DNA from: Streptomyces sp. NRRL B-3428
GTDB lineage: Bacteria; Actinomycetota; Actinomycetes; Streptomycetales; Streptomycetaceae
Assembly: GCA_000721375.1 (NCBI GenBank)
Contig: JOGW01000008.1
Span: forward strand, 520,360-584,359
DNA length: 64,000 bases
Direction of reading: 5' to 3'
The position numbers and the translations under genes were made by a program. This document shows positions 1-11,501 of the stretch, piece by piece. Position 1 is the stretch's first letter. Each line of letters begins with the position of its first letter. The notes below the pieces were generated by a model. That model did no database searches. It saw nothing but the letters and a program-made list of their open reading frames with translations, and was not told the origin of the DNA.

Positions 1-1
1 G

Positions 2-268
2 CTCGGCGCCTATTTCCCGCAGGCCCGCAGCTCGCAGCTGGAGGCCGCGGCGCTCGCCAAGTCCCAGCCGAAGCTGAGCGAGAAGCAGTTGGCGGACGTG
101 GTGATCGACGGGATCCAGAAGGGCAAGGTCAAGCCGGTCCACATCGGGCAGGCGGAGATCAACGACGCGGTGCGCGGCGCCCTCGACCCGCTGTGGAAGA
201 AGGACGCCGACGTGCAGAAGGTGCTGCAGGGCGTCTGCACGGCGATCAAGCCTCTGCTGGAGCAGTGA
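2..268 (+). CDS. Sugar ABC transporter substrate-binding protein, C-terminal fragment
   Basis: An open frame enters from the left edge and runs 88 codons to a TGA at 266. The residues are a typical helical C-terminus of a family 1 extracellular sugar-binding protein (ending VLQGVCTAIKPLLEQ). It stops 7 bp before a MalF-type permease on the same strand, so it is the binding protein of that importer, acting as a lipoprotein outside the membrane. Signal sequence and ligand-binding lobes lie off the window, so the substrate cannot be named. Confidence 0.8.
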   Translation, partial: LGAYFPQARSSQLEAAALAKSQPKLSEKQLADVVIDGIQKGKVKPVHIGQAEINDAVRGALDPLWKKDADVQKVLQGVCTAIKPLLEQ

Positions 269-275
269 GCCCTTC

Positions 276-1241
276 ATGAAGACCCTCGAACGACCCCGCA
301 CCCCCGCCGCCGGCAGGCCCGGCGGCGGGGCGGGCGGGCGGCCCCGTACCGAGCGGCCGTTCTGGACGGCAAGGCGCCGTGACCAGCTGGCCGGCTATCT
401 CTTCATCGCGCCGCAGCTCGTCGGCGCGGTCCTCTTCGTGCTGATCCCGCTCGGCCTCGTCGTCTGGTACAGCTTCCACGAGTGGAACGTCCTCGCCGAC
501 ACCTTCCGCTCGGTGGGCGGCGACAACTACCGGAAGCTGCTCGACGACCCGAAGCTGCCGGGCGTGCTGAAGTCGACCGCCTACTTCTCCATCGGTCTGG
601 TCGTCCTCAATCTCTCCCTGGCGCTCGCCCTCGCCGTACTCCTCAACCAGAAGCTGCGCGGCAGCGTGTTCTTCCGCACCCTGTTCTTCTCACCGGTGGT
701 CGTCTCGCTGGTCGCGTGGACGATCGTGTGGGGCTTCCTGCTGCAGAAGAACGGCGGCATCAACGCGGGCCTCGACCTGTTCGGCGTCGAGGGCCCCAAC
801 TGGCTGCGCAGCGAAGGCACTTCGATGGCCTCGGTGATCGTCGTGCAGGTGTTCAAGAACGTCGGCCTGAACATGGTGCTGTTCCTCGCCGCGCTGCAGG
901 GCGTGCCGCGTGAGCTGTACGAGGCGGCGACGATGGACGGCGCGGGGCGCTGGCGGCAGTTCTGGAAGATCACGCTGCCGATGATCAGCCCGACCGTACT
1001 GCTCACCTCGATCATCACGGTCGTCGGATCGCTCCAGGTGTTCGCGCAGATCGCGGTGCTCACGCAGGGCGGACCCAACAGCTCCACGACCGTCCTCGTC
1101 TACTACCTCTACCAACAGGCCTTCAAGTTCCATCACTTCGGATACGGCGCCACGCTCTCGGTCCTGCTCTTCGTGATCGTGCTCGTGCTGACCGTGATCC
1201 AGTGGCAGATGCGCAAGAAGTGGGTCTTCCATGAGTCGTAA
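276..1241 (+). CDS. Sugar ABC transporter permease, MalF/UgpA type
   Basis: 321 aa integral membrane protein. A basic, Pro/Gly-rich cytoplasmic N-terminus (about 40 residues) is followed by about six hydrophobic segments. The EAA loop that contacts the ATPase is visible near residue 215 (EAATMDGAGRWRQFWKI), the signature of binding-protein-dependent sugar permeases. The 3' end overlaps the next permease by 11 bp, indicating translational coupling. No ATPase gene follows, so the importer probably uses the shared MsiK-type ATPase known in Streptomyces (family knowledge, not seen here). Substrate unknown. Confidence 0.93.
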   Translation: MKTLERPRTPAAGRPGGGAGGRPRTERPFWTARRRDQLAGYLFIAPQLVGAVLFVLIPLGLVVWYSFHEWNVLADTFRSVGGDNYRKLLDDPKLPGVLKSTAYFSIGLVVLNLSLALALAVLLNQKLRGSVFFRTLFFSPVVVSLVAWTIVWGFLLQKNGGINAGLDLFGVEGPNWLRSEGTSMASVIVVQVFKNVGLNMVLFLAALQGVPRELYEAATMDGAGRWRQFWKITLPMISPTVLLTSIITVVGSLQVFAQIAVLTQGGPNSSTTVLVYYLYQQAFKFHHFGYGATLSVLLFVIVLVLTVIQWQMRKKWVFHES

Positions 1242-2070
1242 GCTCTCGCCGCGCGCCAAGCTCGTGCTGTACGGGGTGCTTCTGGTCCTGTGCGTCCCGT
1301 TCGTCTTCCCGACGTGGTGGATGGCCAGCTCCTCGCTGAAGCCGGTGAGCGAGGTGTTCGCCTTTCCGCCGTCGCTGCTGCCGACGAGTCCCACGGCCTC
1401 CGCGTACGAGAAGGTCTTCGAGCTGCAGCCGTTCGGGCAGCAGTACTTCAACAGCATGTACATCGCGGTGGCCGTGACGCTGGGCACGCTGGTCGTCTCG
1501 TCGATGGCCGGCTACGCCTTCGCCAGGATCCGCTTCCGGGGCCAGAACGTGCTGTTCCTGGTGGTGCTCATGGGCCTGCTCATCCCGTCCGAGGTCACGA
1601 TCGTTCCGCTGTTCCAGATGTTCAACGACTGGGGAATGATCGACACGCACTGGCCGCTGGTCCTGGTGCCGATCCTGGGCGCGCCCAGCGTGCTCGCGAC
1701 CTTCATCATGCGGCAGTTCTTCATCGCGCTGCCGGGTGAACTGGAGGAGGCCGCGCGGATGGACGGCCTGGGGCGGTTCGCCATCTACTGGCGGATCGCG
1801 ATGCCACTGGCCCGTCCGGCGCTCGCCGCGGTGGCGATCTTCACCTTCCTGCACAGCTGGAACCTGTATCTGGAACCGATCGTGTATCTGACCAGCCCGG
1901 AGATGTTCACGCTCCCGCAGGCGCTGACGCAGTACGTGGACGCGTACGGCGGCCCGATGTGGAACGTCCAGCTGGCGGCCGCCTCACTGACGGCGTTCCC
2001 GGTACTTGCGGTGTTCGTGTTCGCCCAACGGCAGTTCGTGGAGGGGCTGGCTCATACGGGGCTGAAGTAG
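1231..2070 (+). CDS. Sugar ABC transporter permease, MalG/UgpE type
   Basis: 279 aa, six predicted membrane helices, with the EAA loop near residue 172 (EEAARMDGLGRFAIYWRI). Its ATG lies inside the end of the upstream permease gene (11-bp overlap), so the two are co-translated and form the heterodimeric channel. It is the last gene of the importer operon: the stop is followed after 1 bp by a perfect 15-bp-arm hairpin. Length and topology are standard for the family. Confidence 0.93.
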   Translation: MSRKLSPRAKLVLYGVLLVLCVPFVFPTWWMASSSLKPVSEVFAFPPSLLPTSPTASAYEKVFELQPFGQQYFNSMYIAVAVTLGTLVVSSMAGYAFARIRFRGQNVLFLVVLMGLLIPSEVTIVPLFQMFNDWGMIDTHWPLVLVPILGAPSVLATFIMRQFFIALPGELEEAARMDGLGRFAIYWRIAMPLARPALAAVAIFTFLHSWNLYLEPIVYLTSPEMFTLPQALTQYVDAYGGPMWNVQLAAASLTAFPVLAVFVFAQRQFVEGLAHTGLK

Positions 2071-2071
2071 C

Positions 2072-2120
2072 CCGTGGGGTACGGGTACGAGGGCGGGCTC
2101 CTCGCACCCGTACCCCACGG
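2072..2120 (+). terminator. Strong hairpin terminator after the sugar importer operon
   Basis: Perfect 15-bp arms, CCGTGGGGTACGGGT at 2072-2086 and its complement at 2106-2120, with a 19-nt loop that contains its own small GAGG/CCTC stem. AAAA follows immediately. It begins 1 bp after the permease stop codon. Confidence 0.85.
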
Positions 2121-2166
2121 AAAACCAGTGGCCGCGGTGAACGACGCGCGAGAAGAATCCCGGTGC

Positions 2167-2829
2167 ATGACTCTGCTGACCCACTGGCCGCTCGCCGGGC
2201 TGCGGTTGACCACACCGCGCCTTGAGCTGCGTCTGCCGGACCTCGAAGAACTTGCCGCGTTGGCCTCGCTGGCCGCCGACGGAGTGCATGATCCGGACGT
2301 GCAGCCGTTCACCGTCGCGTGGACCGATGCCACCCCTGAGGTGCGCGCTCGCAGCGTGGTCCAGTACCACTGGAGCCGCTGGAGCGACTGGCGGCCGGGG
2401 AACTGGGAGTTGAACCTGGTGGTGCTGCGCGACGGAGTGGTCGTCGGCACGCAGGGCGTGAGCGGCCGTGACTTCGGAATCTGCCGCGAGGTGGCTACCG
2501 GGTCCTGGCTGGGCCGGGCCTATCAAGGACAGGGTCTCGGCACGGAGATGCGGACGGCCGTGCTGCAGCTCGCCTTCACCGGACTCGGCGCGAAGGAAGC
2601 CGCCTCCGGGGCATTCGCCCACAACGCCGCCTCACGGGCGGTGTCGCGCAAACTCGGCTACCGCGAGGACGGCATCGAGCGGCATTCCGTACGCGGGGAA
2701 GCCGCCGTGATGCACCGCCTCCGCCTCACCGCCGAGCAGTGGGAACCCCGGATCCCGGTGCAGATGGCGGGGCTGACGCAATGCCTGCCGTGGTTCGGCC
2801 TCGAGGGCGGCCCGGGCAGCGGCGCCTAG
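2167..2829 (+). CDS. GNAT family N-acetyltransferase
   Basis: 220 aa. TPRLELRLP near the N-terminus and the acetyl-CoA loop region (LGRAYQGQGLGTEM, about residues 114-127, a variant of Q/RxxGxG/A) identify a RimJ/RimL-like GNAT fold; the alpha4 region (NAASRAVSRKLGY) is also typical. I chose the ATG at 2167 because family homology begins just after it; the frame is open further upstream but that part is non-homologous and overlaps the terminator. The substrate is unknown. The next gene begins 10 bp downstream, so the two may share a transcript. Confidence 0.85.
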   Translation: MTLLTHWPLAGLRLTTPRLELRLPDLEELAALASLAADGVHDPDVQPFTVAWTDATPEVRARSVVQYHWSRWSDWRPGNWELNLVVLRDGVVVGTQGVSGRDFGICREVATGSWLGRAYQGQGLGTEMRTAVLQLAFTGLGAKEAASGAFAHNAASRAVSRKLGYREDGIERHSVRGEAAVMHRLRLTAEQWEPRIPVQMAGLTQCLPWFGLEGGPGSGA

Positions 2830-2839
2830 ACTCGCGATC

Positions 2840-4057
2840 ATGTCGGCAACAGATTCCCTCGCCATCGGCCAACGCTCCCTGGGCGACCCTGACATCCGCT
2901 ACCCCCTGTGGCCGCCTCTGCTCAAGGGCTGCCCGCGCACCAGCTCGGACACCATGTCGTACCCCGTGGAAGTGGAGTACGACATGGCGCGGGTGCCCGA
3001 GGGCTTCGGAACCGCCGCCGGCACCGGGCTCGACCGCTGGGCCCCTCTGCTGCCCCCGCTGCACGCCCCGTCACTGGGCGAGGGCGGGACGCCGCTGGTC
3101 GGCATCGCCGACGGGCTGTACATCAAGGACGAGTCGCAGAACCCCACGTGGAGCCACAAGGACCGGCTCAACCGCTGCACCGTCAGCGCCGCCCTCGGCG
3201 CCGGTGCGCCCGGGATCGTGGTGGCCTCCTCCGGGAACCACGGCGCCTCGGCCGCGGCGTACGCGGCGCGTGCCGGGCTGCGCTGCGTGGTGCTCGGATC
3301 GGCCGGACTGCCGCCCGCCGTCGCATCGTTCCTCTCCGCGTACGGCGCCGTGGTGCTGCCCGTACCGGTCGAGCACCGCTGGCCCCTGACCGAGCGCATC
3401 GTCGACGAGTTCGGCTACTTCCCCGTCAGCAATCTCACCCCGTTCCACACGGGCAGCTCTTTCGGGCCCGAGGGCTACAAGACGGTCGCGTACGAGATCG
3501 CGGCCGAACTCGGCGCTCCCGGCGCGGTGTTCGTGCCGACCGGCTACGGCGAGCTGCTCTTCGGTATCTGGAAGGGGTTCAGCGAGCTCCGACAGCTCGG
3601 CCGGATCGACCGTGTCCCGCCCCTGTACAGCTGCGAACCGGCTGCGGGCGGCCCGCTGGCGGCGGCGATCCGTCAAGGTGTGCCCGCGACCGGCGTCCCG
3701 GTCGGTGCCACGGACGCGTACGGCATCGACTGCCCGGTGAACGGCTACCGCGGGGTCGTCGCCGTGCAGGGCAGCGGGGGAAATCCGCTGCTGGTGGACG
3801 ACGCGCAACTACGCGCCGCACAGGCCGAGTTGGCGGCCAAAGGGCTGTGGGTTGAGCTTTCGGCCGCTGCGGGGCTCGCGGGGCTGAGGTCGGCCGCCGG
3901 CGTTCCCGAGTCGTTCGACGGGCCTGTCGTCTGCGTCAGTACGTCGAGCGGATTCAAGGACATCACCGTCGGCCGACAGGGGACTTTGGGGCCGGTCGAT
4001 CCGTCCTGGGACGCTGTCCGCGCACGGCTCGACGCGGCAGGGATCAAGGCCGTCTGA
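2840..4057 (+). CDS. Threonine-synthase-like PLP-dependent enzyme (fold type II)
   Basis: 405 aa. The PLP lysine is K107 in NPTWSHKDR. The substrate/phosphate-binding loop SSGNHGA is at 130-136, and a late STSSGFKD motif resembles the threonine synthase C-terminal loop. These features place it with threonine synthase, cysteate synthase and related beta-replacing or eliminating enzymes. It is probably not the housekeeping ThrC: hom and thrB are absent and it sits among amino-acid-related genes (dgdA, LysR). There is no clear Shine-Dalgarno before the ATG; the conserved N-terminal segment supports this start. The exact reaction is unresolved. Confidence 0.8.
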   Translation: MSATDSLAIGQRSLGDPDIRYPLWPPLLKGCPRTSSDTMSYPVEVEYDMARVPEGFGTAAGTGLDRWAPLLPPLHAPSLGEGGTPLVGIADGLYIKDESQNPTWSHKDRLNRCTVSAALGAGAPGIVVASSGNHGASAAAYAARAGLRCVVLGSAGLPPAVASFLSAYGAVVLPVPVEHRWPLTERIVDEFGYFPVSNLTPFHTGSSFGPEGYKTVAYEIAAELGAPGAVFVPTGYGELLFGIWKGFSELRQLGRIDRVPPLYSCEPAAGGPLAAAIRQGVPATGVPVGATDAYGIDCPVNGYRGVVAVQGSGGNPLLVDDAQLRAAQAELAAKGLWVELSAAAGLAGLRSAAGVPESFDGPVVCVSTSSGFKDITVGRQGTLGPVDPSWDAVRARLDAAGIKAV

Positions 4058-4072
4058 GGTCCGCGCACCGCC

Positions 4073-4993
4073 TCACACCTCCCCCAGCCCCGGCAGGTCC
4101 GGCACCCCGCGCAGCTCGTCGAGCACGGCCCGCACCGCCGCGCGCGGAGGCACGCCGCCGCGCAGTGCGGCCGTGATGCGGCGGGTCACCGGGGTGGCGA
4201 GCGGGCGGGTGGCGAGGCGGTAGCGGGGGTCGACCGCGAGGCCGGGGAGGAGGGCGATCGACAGGCCCGCCTCCACGTGCTGCAGGGACATCAGATAGTT
4301 GCTGAAGCGGCACACCACTCGGGGTTCGAAACCGGCCTGGCGGCACAGGCGCAGGGTCAGGTTGGCCATGTAGGAGTGCGGGATGTCGAACGCCCAGGAC
4401 TCCTGCGCGAGCGTCGAGAGGTCGACGGGACCGCGTCCGGCGGCGGCCGGATGGCCGACCGGGAGCACCACGAGGATCGGGTCCGTGGCCAGGTGGACGA
4501 GGTCGAGGTCGGGGCCGAGCGGCAGTTCGCCGAAGTCCGTGGTGGTGATCACCAGATCCGCGTCTCCCGTGCGCAGGGCCGGGACGCTCGCATGCGGTTC
4601 GAGTTCCAGCAACTCGACGTCCAGGTGCGGATGTTCACGTACGAGCCGGGTCACCGCCGGCACCGCCATGCTGTGGATCGCGCTCTGGAAGGCACCGAGG
4701 CGGACGAGCCCCGACGGCTCCTCGCCGAAGCCGCGCAGCTCAGCCTCGATGCTGTCCATGTGGTCGAGAAGCACCCGCGCCCGGCGGGCGAGGATCAGTC
4801 CGGCCGAGGTCAACCTCACTCTGCGTCCGGTCCGTTCGAGCAGCCGGGTGCCGGTCTCGGACTCGAGCACCGCCAGCTGCTGGGACACGCTGGAGGGGCT
4901 CATATGCGCGGCCTGGGCCACGGCTCGTACGGTCCCGAGTGTGTCCAGCCGGCTGAGCAGCCGCAGCCTCCAGGGGTTCATCACGTCCGGCAT
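4073..4993 (-). CDS. LysR family transcriptional regulator
   Basis: 306 aa from the ATG at 4993; a start at 4981 (MNPWRLRLL) is equally plausible and trims four residues. The N-terminal winged helix (RAVAQAAHMSPSSVSQQLAVL) is canonical for LysR, followed by an effector-binding domain (SGLVRLGAFQSA onward). It is divergent from dgdA with an 80-bp gap, the usual arrangement for a LysR activating its neighbour, so I infer it controls dgdA, perhaps in response to an alpha,alpha-dialkyl amino acid. It converges on the threonine-synthase-like gene. Confidence 0.88.
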   Translation of the reverse strand: MPDVMNPWRLRLLSRLDTLGTVRAVAQAAHMSPSSVSQQLAVLESETGTRLLERTGRRVRLTSAGLILARRARVLLDHMDSIEAELRGFGEEPSGLVRLGAFQSAIHSMAVPAVTRLVREHPHLDVELLELEPHASVPALRTGDADLVITTTDFGELPLGPDLDLVHLATDPILVVLPVGHPAAAGRGPVDLSTLAQESWAFDIPHSYMANLTLRLCRQAGFEPRVVCRFSNYLMSLQHVEAGLSIALLPGLAVDPRYRLATRPLATPVTRRITAALRGGVPPRAAVRAVLDELRGVPDLPGLGEV

Positions 4994-5033
4994 CCTTGTA
5001 CGGATCCGCCGTACAGGAAACCCGGAATCGTGA

Positions 5034-6426
<1,393 letters not shown>

Positions 6427-6430
6427 TCTG

Positions 6431-7180
6431 CTACCCCAGCGTGAGCCGCACCTCGTAGCGGTCCGCGCGATACGTCTCGTCGCTCGACTGGCACACCACC
6501 GCGCCGGCGTCACGCGACAGCCGGGAGGTGTGCAGCACCGCGGCCGCGCCCCTCAGGTCGAGAAGCTGCTTGTGCCGGGCGTCGGCGAGTGCCGCGCGGG
6601 CCGTGTAGTCGGCGGCGACCGGGGCATGGCCCGCGGCGCCGAGTGCGGCCCACAGGGACTGCGTGGTGAAGTCGGCCGCGGGCAGCTCCGGCGCCAGGGC
6701 CAGGGGTACGAGGTCGCGCGAGAAGCACACGGGCAGCCCGTCGAGATACCGCACCCGGTGCAGCTCGAAGACCTCCTCGCCCGTGGTGATCCGCAGCCGG
6801 TCGGCCTCCTGGGACAGTGCGGACCTGGTGCGGGCCAGCAGCACCCTGGCGGTGACGGACCGCCCGAGCGCCCGGTTGTGCTCGGCGAAGCCGACGGGCC
6901 CGATGGTGGCCGGCGCATGGCTGAAGCCGACCCGCCGTACCCGCCAGCCGCGCCGCTCGGAGGACTCGACGAGCCCCTCCTCCTGGAGCGCCTTGAGCGT
7001 GCGGCGCAGCGTGGACCGGCTGATCCCAAGCTGCTCGCACAGATAGCGCTCGGAGGGCAGCCGCTGCTCGGGGCCGAGCGCGCCCGTGGCGATGGCGTGC
7101 GCGAGGGCCTGCTGCGCGAGGACGTACGGGGGCTGGGCGCCGTCGGCGACCACGGGGCGGAATACCGGCTGCTCTGGCAT
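6431..7180 (-). CDS. GntR/HutC family transcriptional regulator with UTRA domain
   Basis: 249 aa from the ATG at 7180, preceded by GGGAGGG. The N-terminal winged helix (LPSERYLCEQLGISRSTLRRTL) is GntR type. The remainder is a UTRA ligand-binding domain (GEEVFELHRVRYLDGLPV; SDETYRADRYEVRL), the class including DasR, NagR/YvoA and TreR that bind phosphosugars. It is divergent from the PTS permease at 7394 and is the obvious candidate regulator of it. A longer in-frame extension upstream covers the operator region and is not coding. Confidence 0.9.
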   Translation of the reverse strand: MPEQPVFRPVVADGAQPPYVLAQQALAHAIATGALGPEQRLPSERYLCEQLGISRSTLRRTLKALQEEGLVESSERRGWRVRRVGFSHAPATIGPVGFAEHNRALGRSVTARVLLARTRSALSQEADRLRITTGEEVFELHRVRYLDGLPVCFSRDLVPLALAPELPAADFTTQSLWAALGAAGHAPVAADYTARAALADARHKQLLDLRGAAAVLHTSRLSRDAGAVVCQSSDETYRADRYEVRLTLG

Positions 7181-7209
7181 GACCCTCCCACTGTGCCAGG
7201 CACCTGGGC

Positions 7210-7265
7210 GCCGAGGGTCTTGCGACCTGCCGAGGGCCTCCGGCCTGCCGAGGGTCTTCCGACCT
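7210..7265 (-). repeat. Three tandem 18-19-bp units, each a mini-dyad, in the GntR leader
   Basis: Units at 7210-7228, 7229-7246 and 7247-7265, all starting GCCGAGGG. Each contains a short inverted repeat: GGTC-TTGC-GACC, GGCC-TCC-GGCC and GGTC-TTCC-GACC. The middle unit changes both arms together, preserving pairing. They lie between the GntR start and the candidate operator. Confidence 0.7.
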
Positions 7266-7294
7266 CCCGTACAGGCACAAAGCCCACCGATCCA

Positions 7295-7312
7295 TCTGGT
7301 ATCTGTCTGGTA
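7295..7312 (+). promoter_or_regulatory. Candidate GntR operator, direct repeat TCTGGTA
   Basis: TCTGGTA occurs at 7295-7301 and 7306-7312, an 11-bp period that puts both on one face of the helix, in the GntR/PTS divergent intergenic region. TGGT half-sites resemble the core of HutC-subfamily sites such as the DasR dre, but there is no clear inverted partner. Function is inferred from position. Confidence 0.45.
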
Positions 7313-7393
7313 CACATAAGAGGTCGACGCAAGGGGGGCCCGGGCGGTCGACACCCTCGTACCAGCCCCCTCCCTTCAGGAGCACCCCCCAAC

Positions 7394-8641
7394 ATGAGCA
7401 AGGCCATAGCCGACGCCCCCGCGAAGAAGCGGGGCGCCGGACTGATGCAAGGCATGCAGAAGATCGGCAAGAGTCTGCAGCTGCCGGTCGCCGTACTGCC
7501 CGCTGCCGCGATCCTCCTGCGCCTCGGCCAGGACGACGTCTTCGGCAAGGACGGACTGCACTGGGGCAAGGTCGCCGAGGTCTTCGCGACCGCGGGCAAC
7601 GGCGTCTTCGCCAACCTTCCCCTGCTGTTCTGCGTCGGTGTGGCGATCGGCTACGCGAAGAAGGCCGACGGCTCGACCGCGCTCGCCGCACTCGTCGGTT
7701 TCCTCGTCTACAAGAACGTGCTCACCGCGTTCCCGGTCGACGGTTCGGTCACCGAGGCACTCCCCAAGGGCACACCGCAGGACCCGGGCGTCCTCGGCGG
7801 CATCATCATCGGTCTGCTCAGCGCGATCGTGTGGCAGCGGTTCCACAAGACGCGTCTGGTGGACTGGCTCGGCTTCTTCAACGGCCGTCGCCTCGTCCCG
7901 ATCCTGATGGCCTTCCTCGGCACGGCGCTCGGTGTGGCCTTCGGTCTCCTGTGGGGTCCGATCGGCACCGCGCTGGCGAGCTTCAGCGACTGGCTGATGG
8001 GTCTCGGTGCGGTCGGTTCCGGCATCTACGGTGTGTTCAACCGCGGCCTCATCCCGGTCGGCATGCACCAGTTCCTCAACACGTTCTTCCAGCAGCAGGT
8101 GGGCTCGTTCACCAACTCGGCCGGTGAGGTCGTGCACGGCGAGATCCCGCGCTTCTTCGCGGGTGACCCCACCGCGGGCCAGTTCATGTCCGGCTTCTTC
8201 CCGATCATGATGTTCGGTCTGCCGGCCGCCGCGATCGCCATCGCGCACTGCGCCAAGCCGCACCGCCGCAAGGCCGTGCTCGGCATGATGGTCTCGCTCG
8301 CCCTGACCTCGTTCATCACGGGTGTCACGGAGCCGATCGAGTTCACCTTCCTGTTCCTCGCCCCGGCCCTGTACGTGGTGCACGCCGTACTCACCGGCCT
8401 CGCCATGGCGGTCACTTGGGGACTCGGCGTCCACGACGGCTTCGGTTTCTCGGCGGGCCTGATCGACTACCTGCTCAACTGGCACCTGGCCACCAAGCCG
8501 TGGCTGATCATCCCGATCGGCCTGTGCTTCGCGGCGGTCTACTACATCGTCTTCCGCTTCACCATCATCAAGTTCAATCTGCCGACGCCGGGCCGCGAGT
8601 CCGACGAGGAGATCGCCGAGATGGAGAAGCTCGGGACCTGA
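7394..8641 (+). CDS. nagE2: PTS glucose/GlcNAc-family permease, IIC component (NagE2-like)
   Basis: 415 aa, about ten hydrophobic segments. Hallmarks of the Glc-family IIC are visible: PVAVLPAAAILLRLG near residue 32, NRGLIPVGMHQFLN with the conserved histidine, and TGVTEPIEFTFLF carrying the substrate glutamate. The IIC is stand-alone: no IIB or IIA domain is fused and none is encoded next door, as for streptomycete NagE2, which works with separately encoded NagF (IIB) and Crr (IIA). Streptomycetes take up glucose without PTS, so N-acetylglucosamine is the likely substrate (inference). The ATG at 7394 is chosen; the frame upstream is antisense to the regulator. Confidence 0.85.
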   Translation: MSKAIADAPAKKRGAGLMQGMQKIGKSLQLPVAVLPAAAILLRLGQDDVFGKDGLHWGKVAEVFATAGNGVFANLPLLFCVGVAIGYAKKADGSTALAALVGFLVYKNVLTAFPVDGSVTEALPKGTPQDPGVLGGIIIGLLSAIVWQRFHKTRLVDWLGFFNGRRLVPILMAFLGTALGVAFGLLWGPIGTALASFSDWLMGLGAVGSGIYGVFNRGLIPVGMHQFLNTFFQQQVGSFTNSAGEVVHGEIPRFFAGDPTAGQFMSGFFPIMMFGLPAAAIAIAHCAKPHRRKAVLGMMVSLALTSFITGVTEPIEFTFLFLAPALYVVHAVLTGLAMAVTWGLGVHDGFGFSAGLIDYLLNWHLATKPWLIIPIGLCFAAVYYIVFRFTIIKFNLPTPGRESDEEIAEMEKLGT

Positions 8642-8648
8642 CGCACAC

Positions 8649-8677
8649 GGCGGCGGCCGTACGAACCGGCCGCCGCC
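8649..8677 (+). terminator. Hairpin terminator after nagE2
   Basis: Perfect 10-bp arms GGCGGCGGCC (8649-8658) and GGCCGCCGCC (8668-8677) with a 9-nt loop, starting 7 bp after the stop codon. Confidence 0.75.
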
Positions 8678-8752
8678 CCTTCGACCGCCCGGCCGTACAG
8701 GCGGTGCGCAGCGTGGGGCTGCACACCGTTCACCTCCAGCCGGCCGGGCCTC

Positions 8753-8784
8753 GGCTGCCCCCGCAGTGCGCTGCGGGGGCAGCC
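8753..8784 (-). terminator. Hairpin terminator after the NCS1 transporter
   Basis: Perfect 14-bp arms GGCTGCCCCCGCAG (8753-8766) and its complement (8771-8784) around a TGCG tetraloop, 19 bp beyond the stop of the leftward transporter gene. It faces the nagE2 terminator, so the convergent pair is insulated. Confidence 0.8.
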
Positions 8785-8803
8785 GTGCGTCCGCTTGCGG
8801 GGA

Positions 8804-10381
<1,578 letters not shown>

Positions 10382-10612
10382 GGCCGGTCCGTTCCTGCTG
10401 AGCGCGCCGCGGGCTGCGACGCGCGGGTGGACGTGATGAGCGATGCGGGCTACGGAGCGCCCTACCGTTCCCGGCGGGCGACCGATGCCGGACACTGCCC
10501 AGTTCCAGCCACGGCTACACCTGGATCCGGTCATCGCGAAGCGGCGCGGGCGCGATGAGTTCGCGGCGCGGCGCCGGTCTGTCCTTCCACCTACGACAAC
10601 AGGAGACCTGGC

Positions 10613-11452
10613 ATGAGCTCATCCGAAGTCCTGATGGAAGGGGTCGTGTTCGGCGAGTCACCGCGCTGGCACGACGGACGGCTGTGGTTCTCCGACTGGG
10701 GCGCGCATCAGGTGATCGCGCTCGACGGCGACGGGGGCCATGAAGTGGTCGCGCGCGTGGACTCGTTCCCCATGTGCATCGACTTCCTGCCGGACGGCTC
10801 GCTCCTGGTGGTGGACTCCGCGCAGCGACAGCTCGTACGCTGGGCGGCCGACGGATCGCTGCTCCCGTACGCGGACCTGTCGGGCGTCTCGAAGAAGCCG
10901 TGGAACGACATCGTGGTCGACGGCCAGGGCAACGCGTACGTCAACAGCATCGGATTCGACTTCCCCGGCGGCGAGTTCGCCCCCGGATTCGTCGTGCTCG
11001 TGACGCCCGAAGGCGAGGTCCGCCAGGTCGCCGACGGACTCGCCTTCCCCAACGGCATGGCGATCACGCCGGACGGTACGACGCTGATCGTCGCCGAGTC
11101 GTATGCCAACTGCCTCACGGCGTACGAGATCTCGGCGGACGGGAGCCTCGGGGAGCGGCGGGTCTGGGCGGAGACTCCCGGTGATCACCCGGACGGGATC
11201 TGCATGGATGCGCAGGGCGCCCTCTGGTACGCCGACGTGGGCCATCAGCACTGTGTGCGCGTACGGGAAGGGGGCGAGGTGCTCGCCACGGTCACCCTCG
11301 ACCGTGGCGCCTTCGCCTGCGCGCTCAGCCGGGGCGATGCGGAGCCGCGGCTGTACGTGGTGGGGCAGAACTGGGGCGGCCCCGAGGCGTCGGGGCCCAC
11401 CGGACAGGTCGTGGCCTTCCCGGCACCCGCGCCGGGAGCCGGGAGGCCCTGA
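10613..11452 (+). CDS. SMP-30/gluconolactonase/LRE-family protein
   Basis: 279 aa six-bladed beta-propeller. Metal-binding signatures are visible: GESPRWH with the first-blade glutamate (residue 14), PWNDIVVDGQG carrying the conserved Asn-Asp, GLAFPNGMAI, and HPDGICMD with the late aspartate. The family hydrolyses lactones (gluconolactone and related) with a divalent metal. The ATG is preceded by AGGAGA. Divergent from the NCS1 transporter and convergent with the LLM oxidoreductase. The true lactone substrate cannot be read from sequence. Confidence 0.85.
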   Translation: MSSSEVLMEGVVFGESPRWHDGRLWFSDWGAHQVIALDGDGGHEVVARVDSFPMCIDFLPDGSLLVVDSAQRQLVRWAADGSLLPYADLSGVSKKPWNDIVVDGQGNAYVNSIGFDFPGGEFAPGFVVLVTPEGEVRQVADGLAFPNGMAITPDGTTLIVAESYANCLTAYEISADGSLGERRVWAETPGDHPDGICMDAQGALWYADVGHQHCVRVREGGEVLATVTLDRGAFACALSRGDAEPRLYVVGQNWGGPEASGPTGQVVAFPAPAPGAGRP

Positions 11453-11501
11453 CGCCACGGCGGGAGTCGGCAGCCCCGGACACACCGTGCCGGTGCGGAG
11501 G

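Noticed and set aside
6530..8641. 703-aa PTS protein with long N-terminal extension
   Set aside because: The extension is antisense of the GntR gene and its operator; family homology begins at the ATG 7394.
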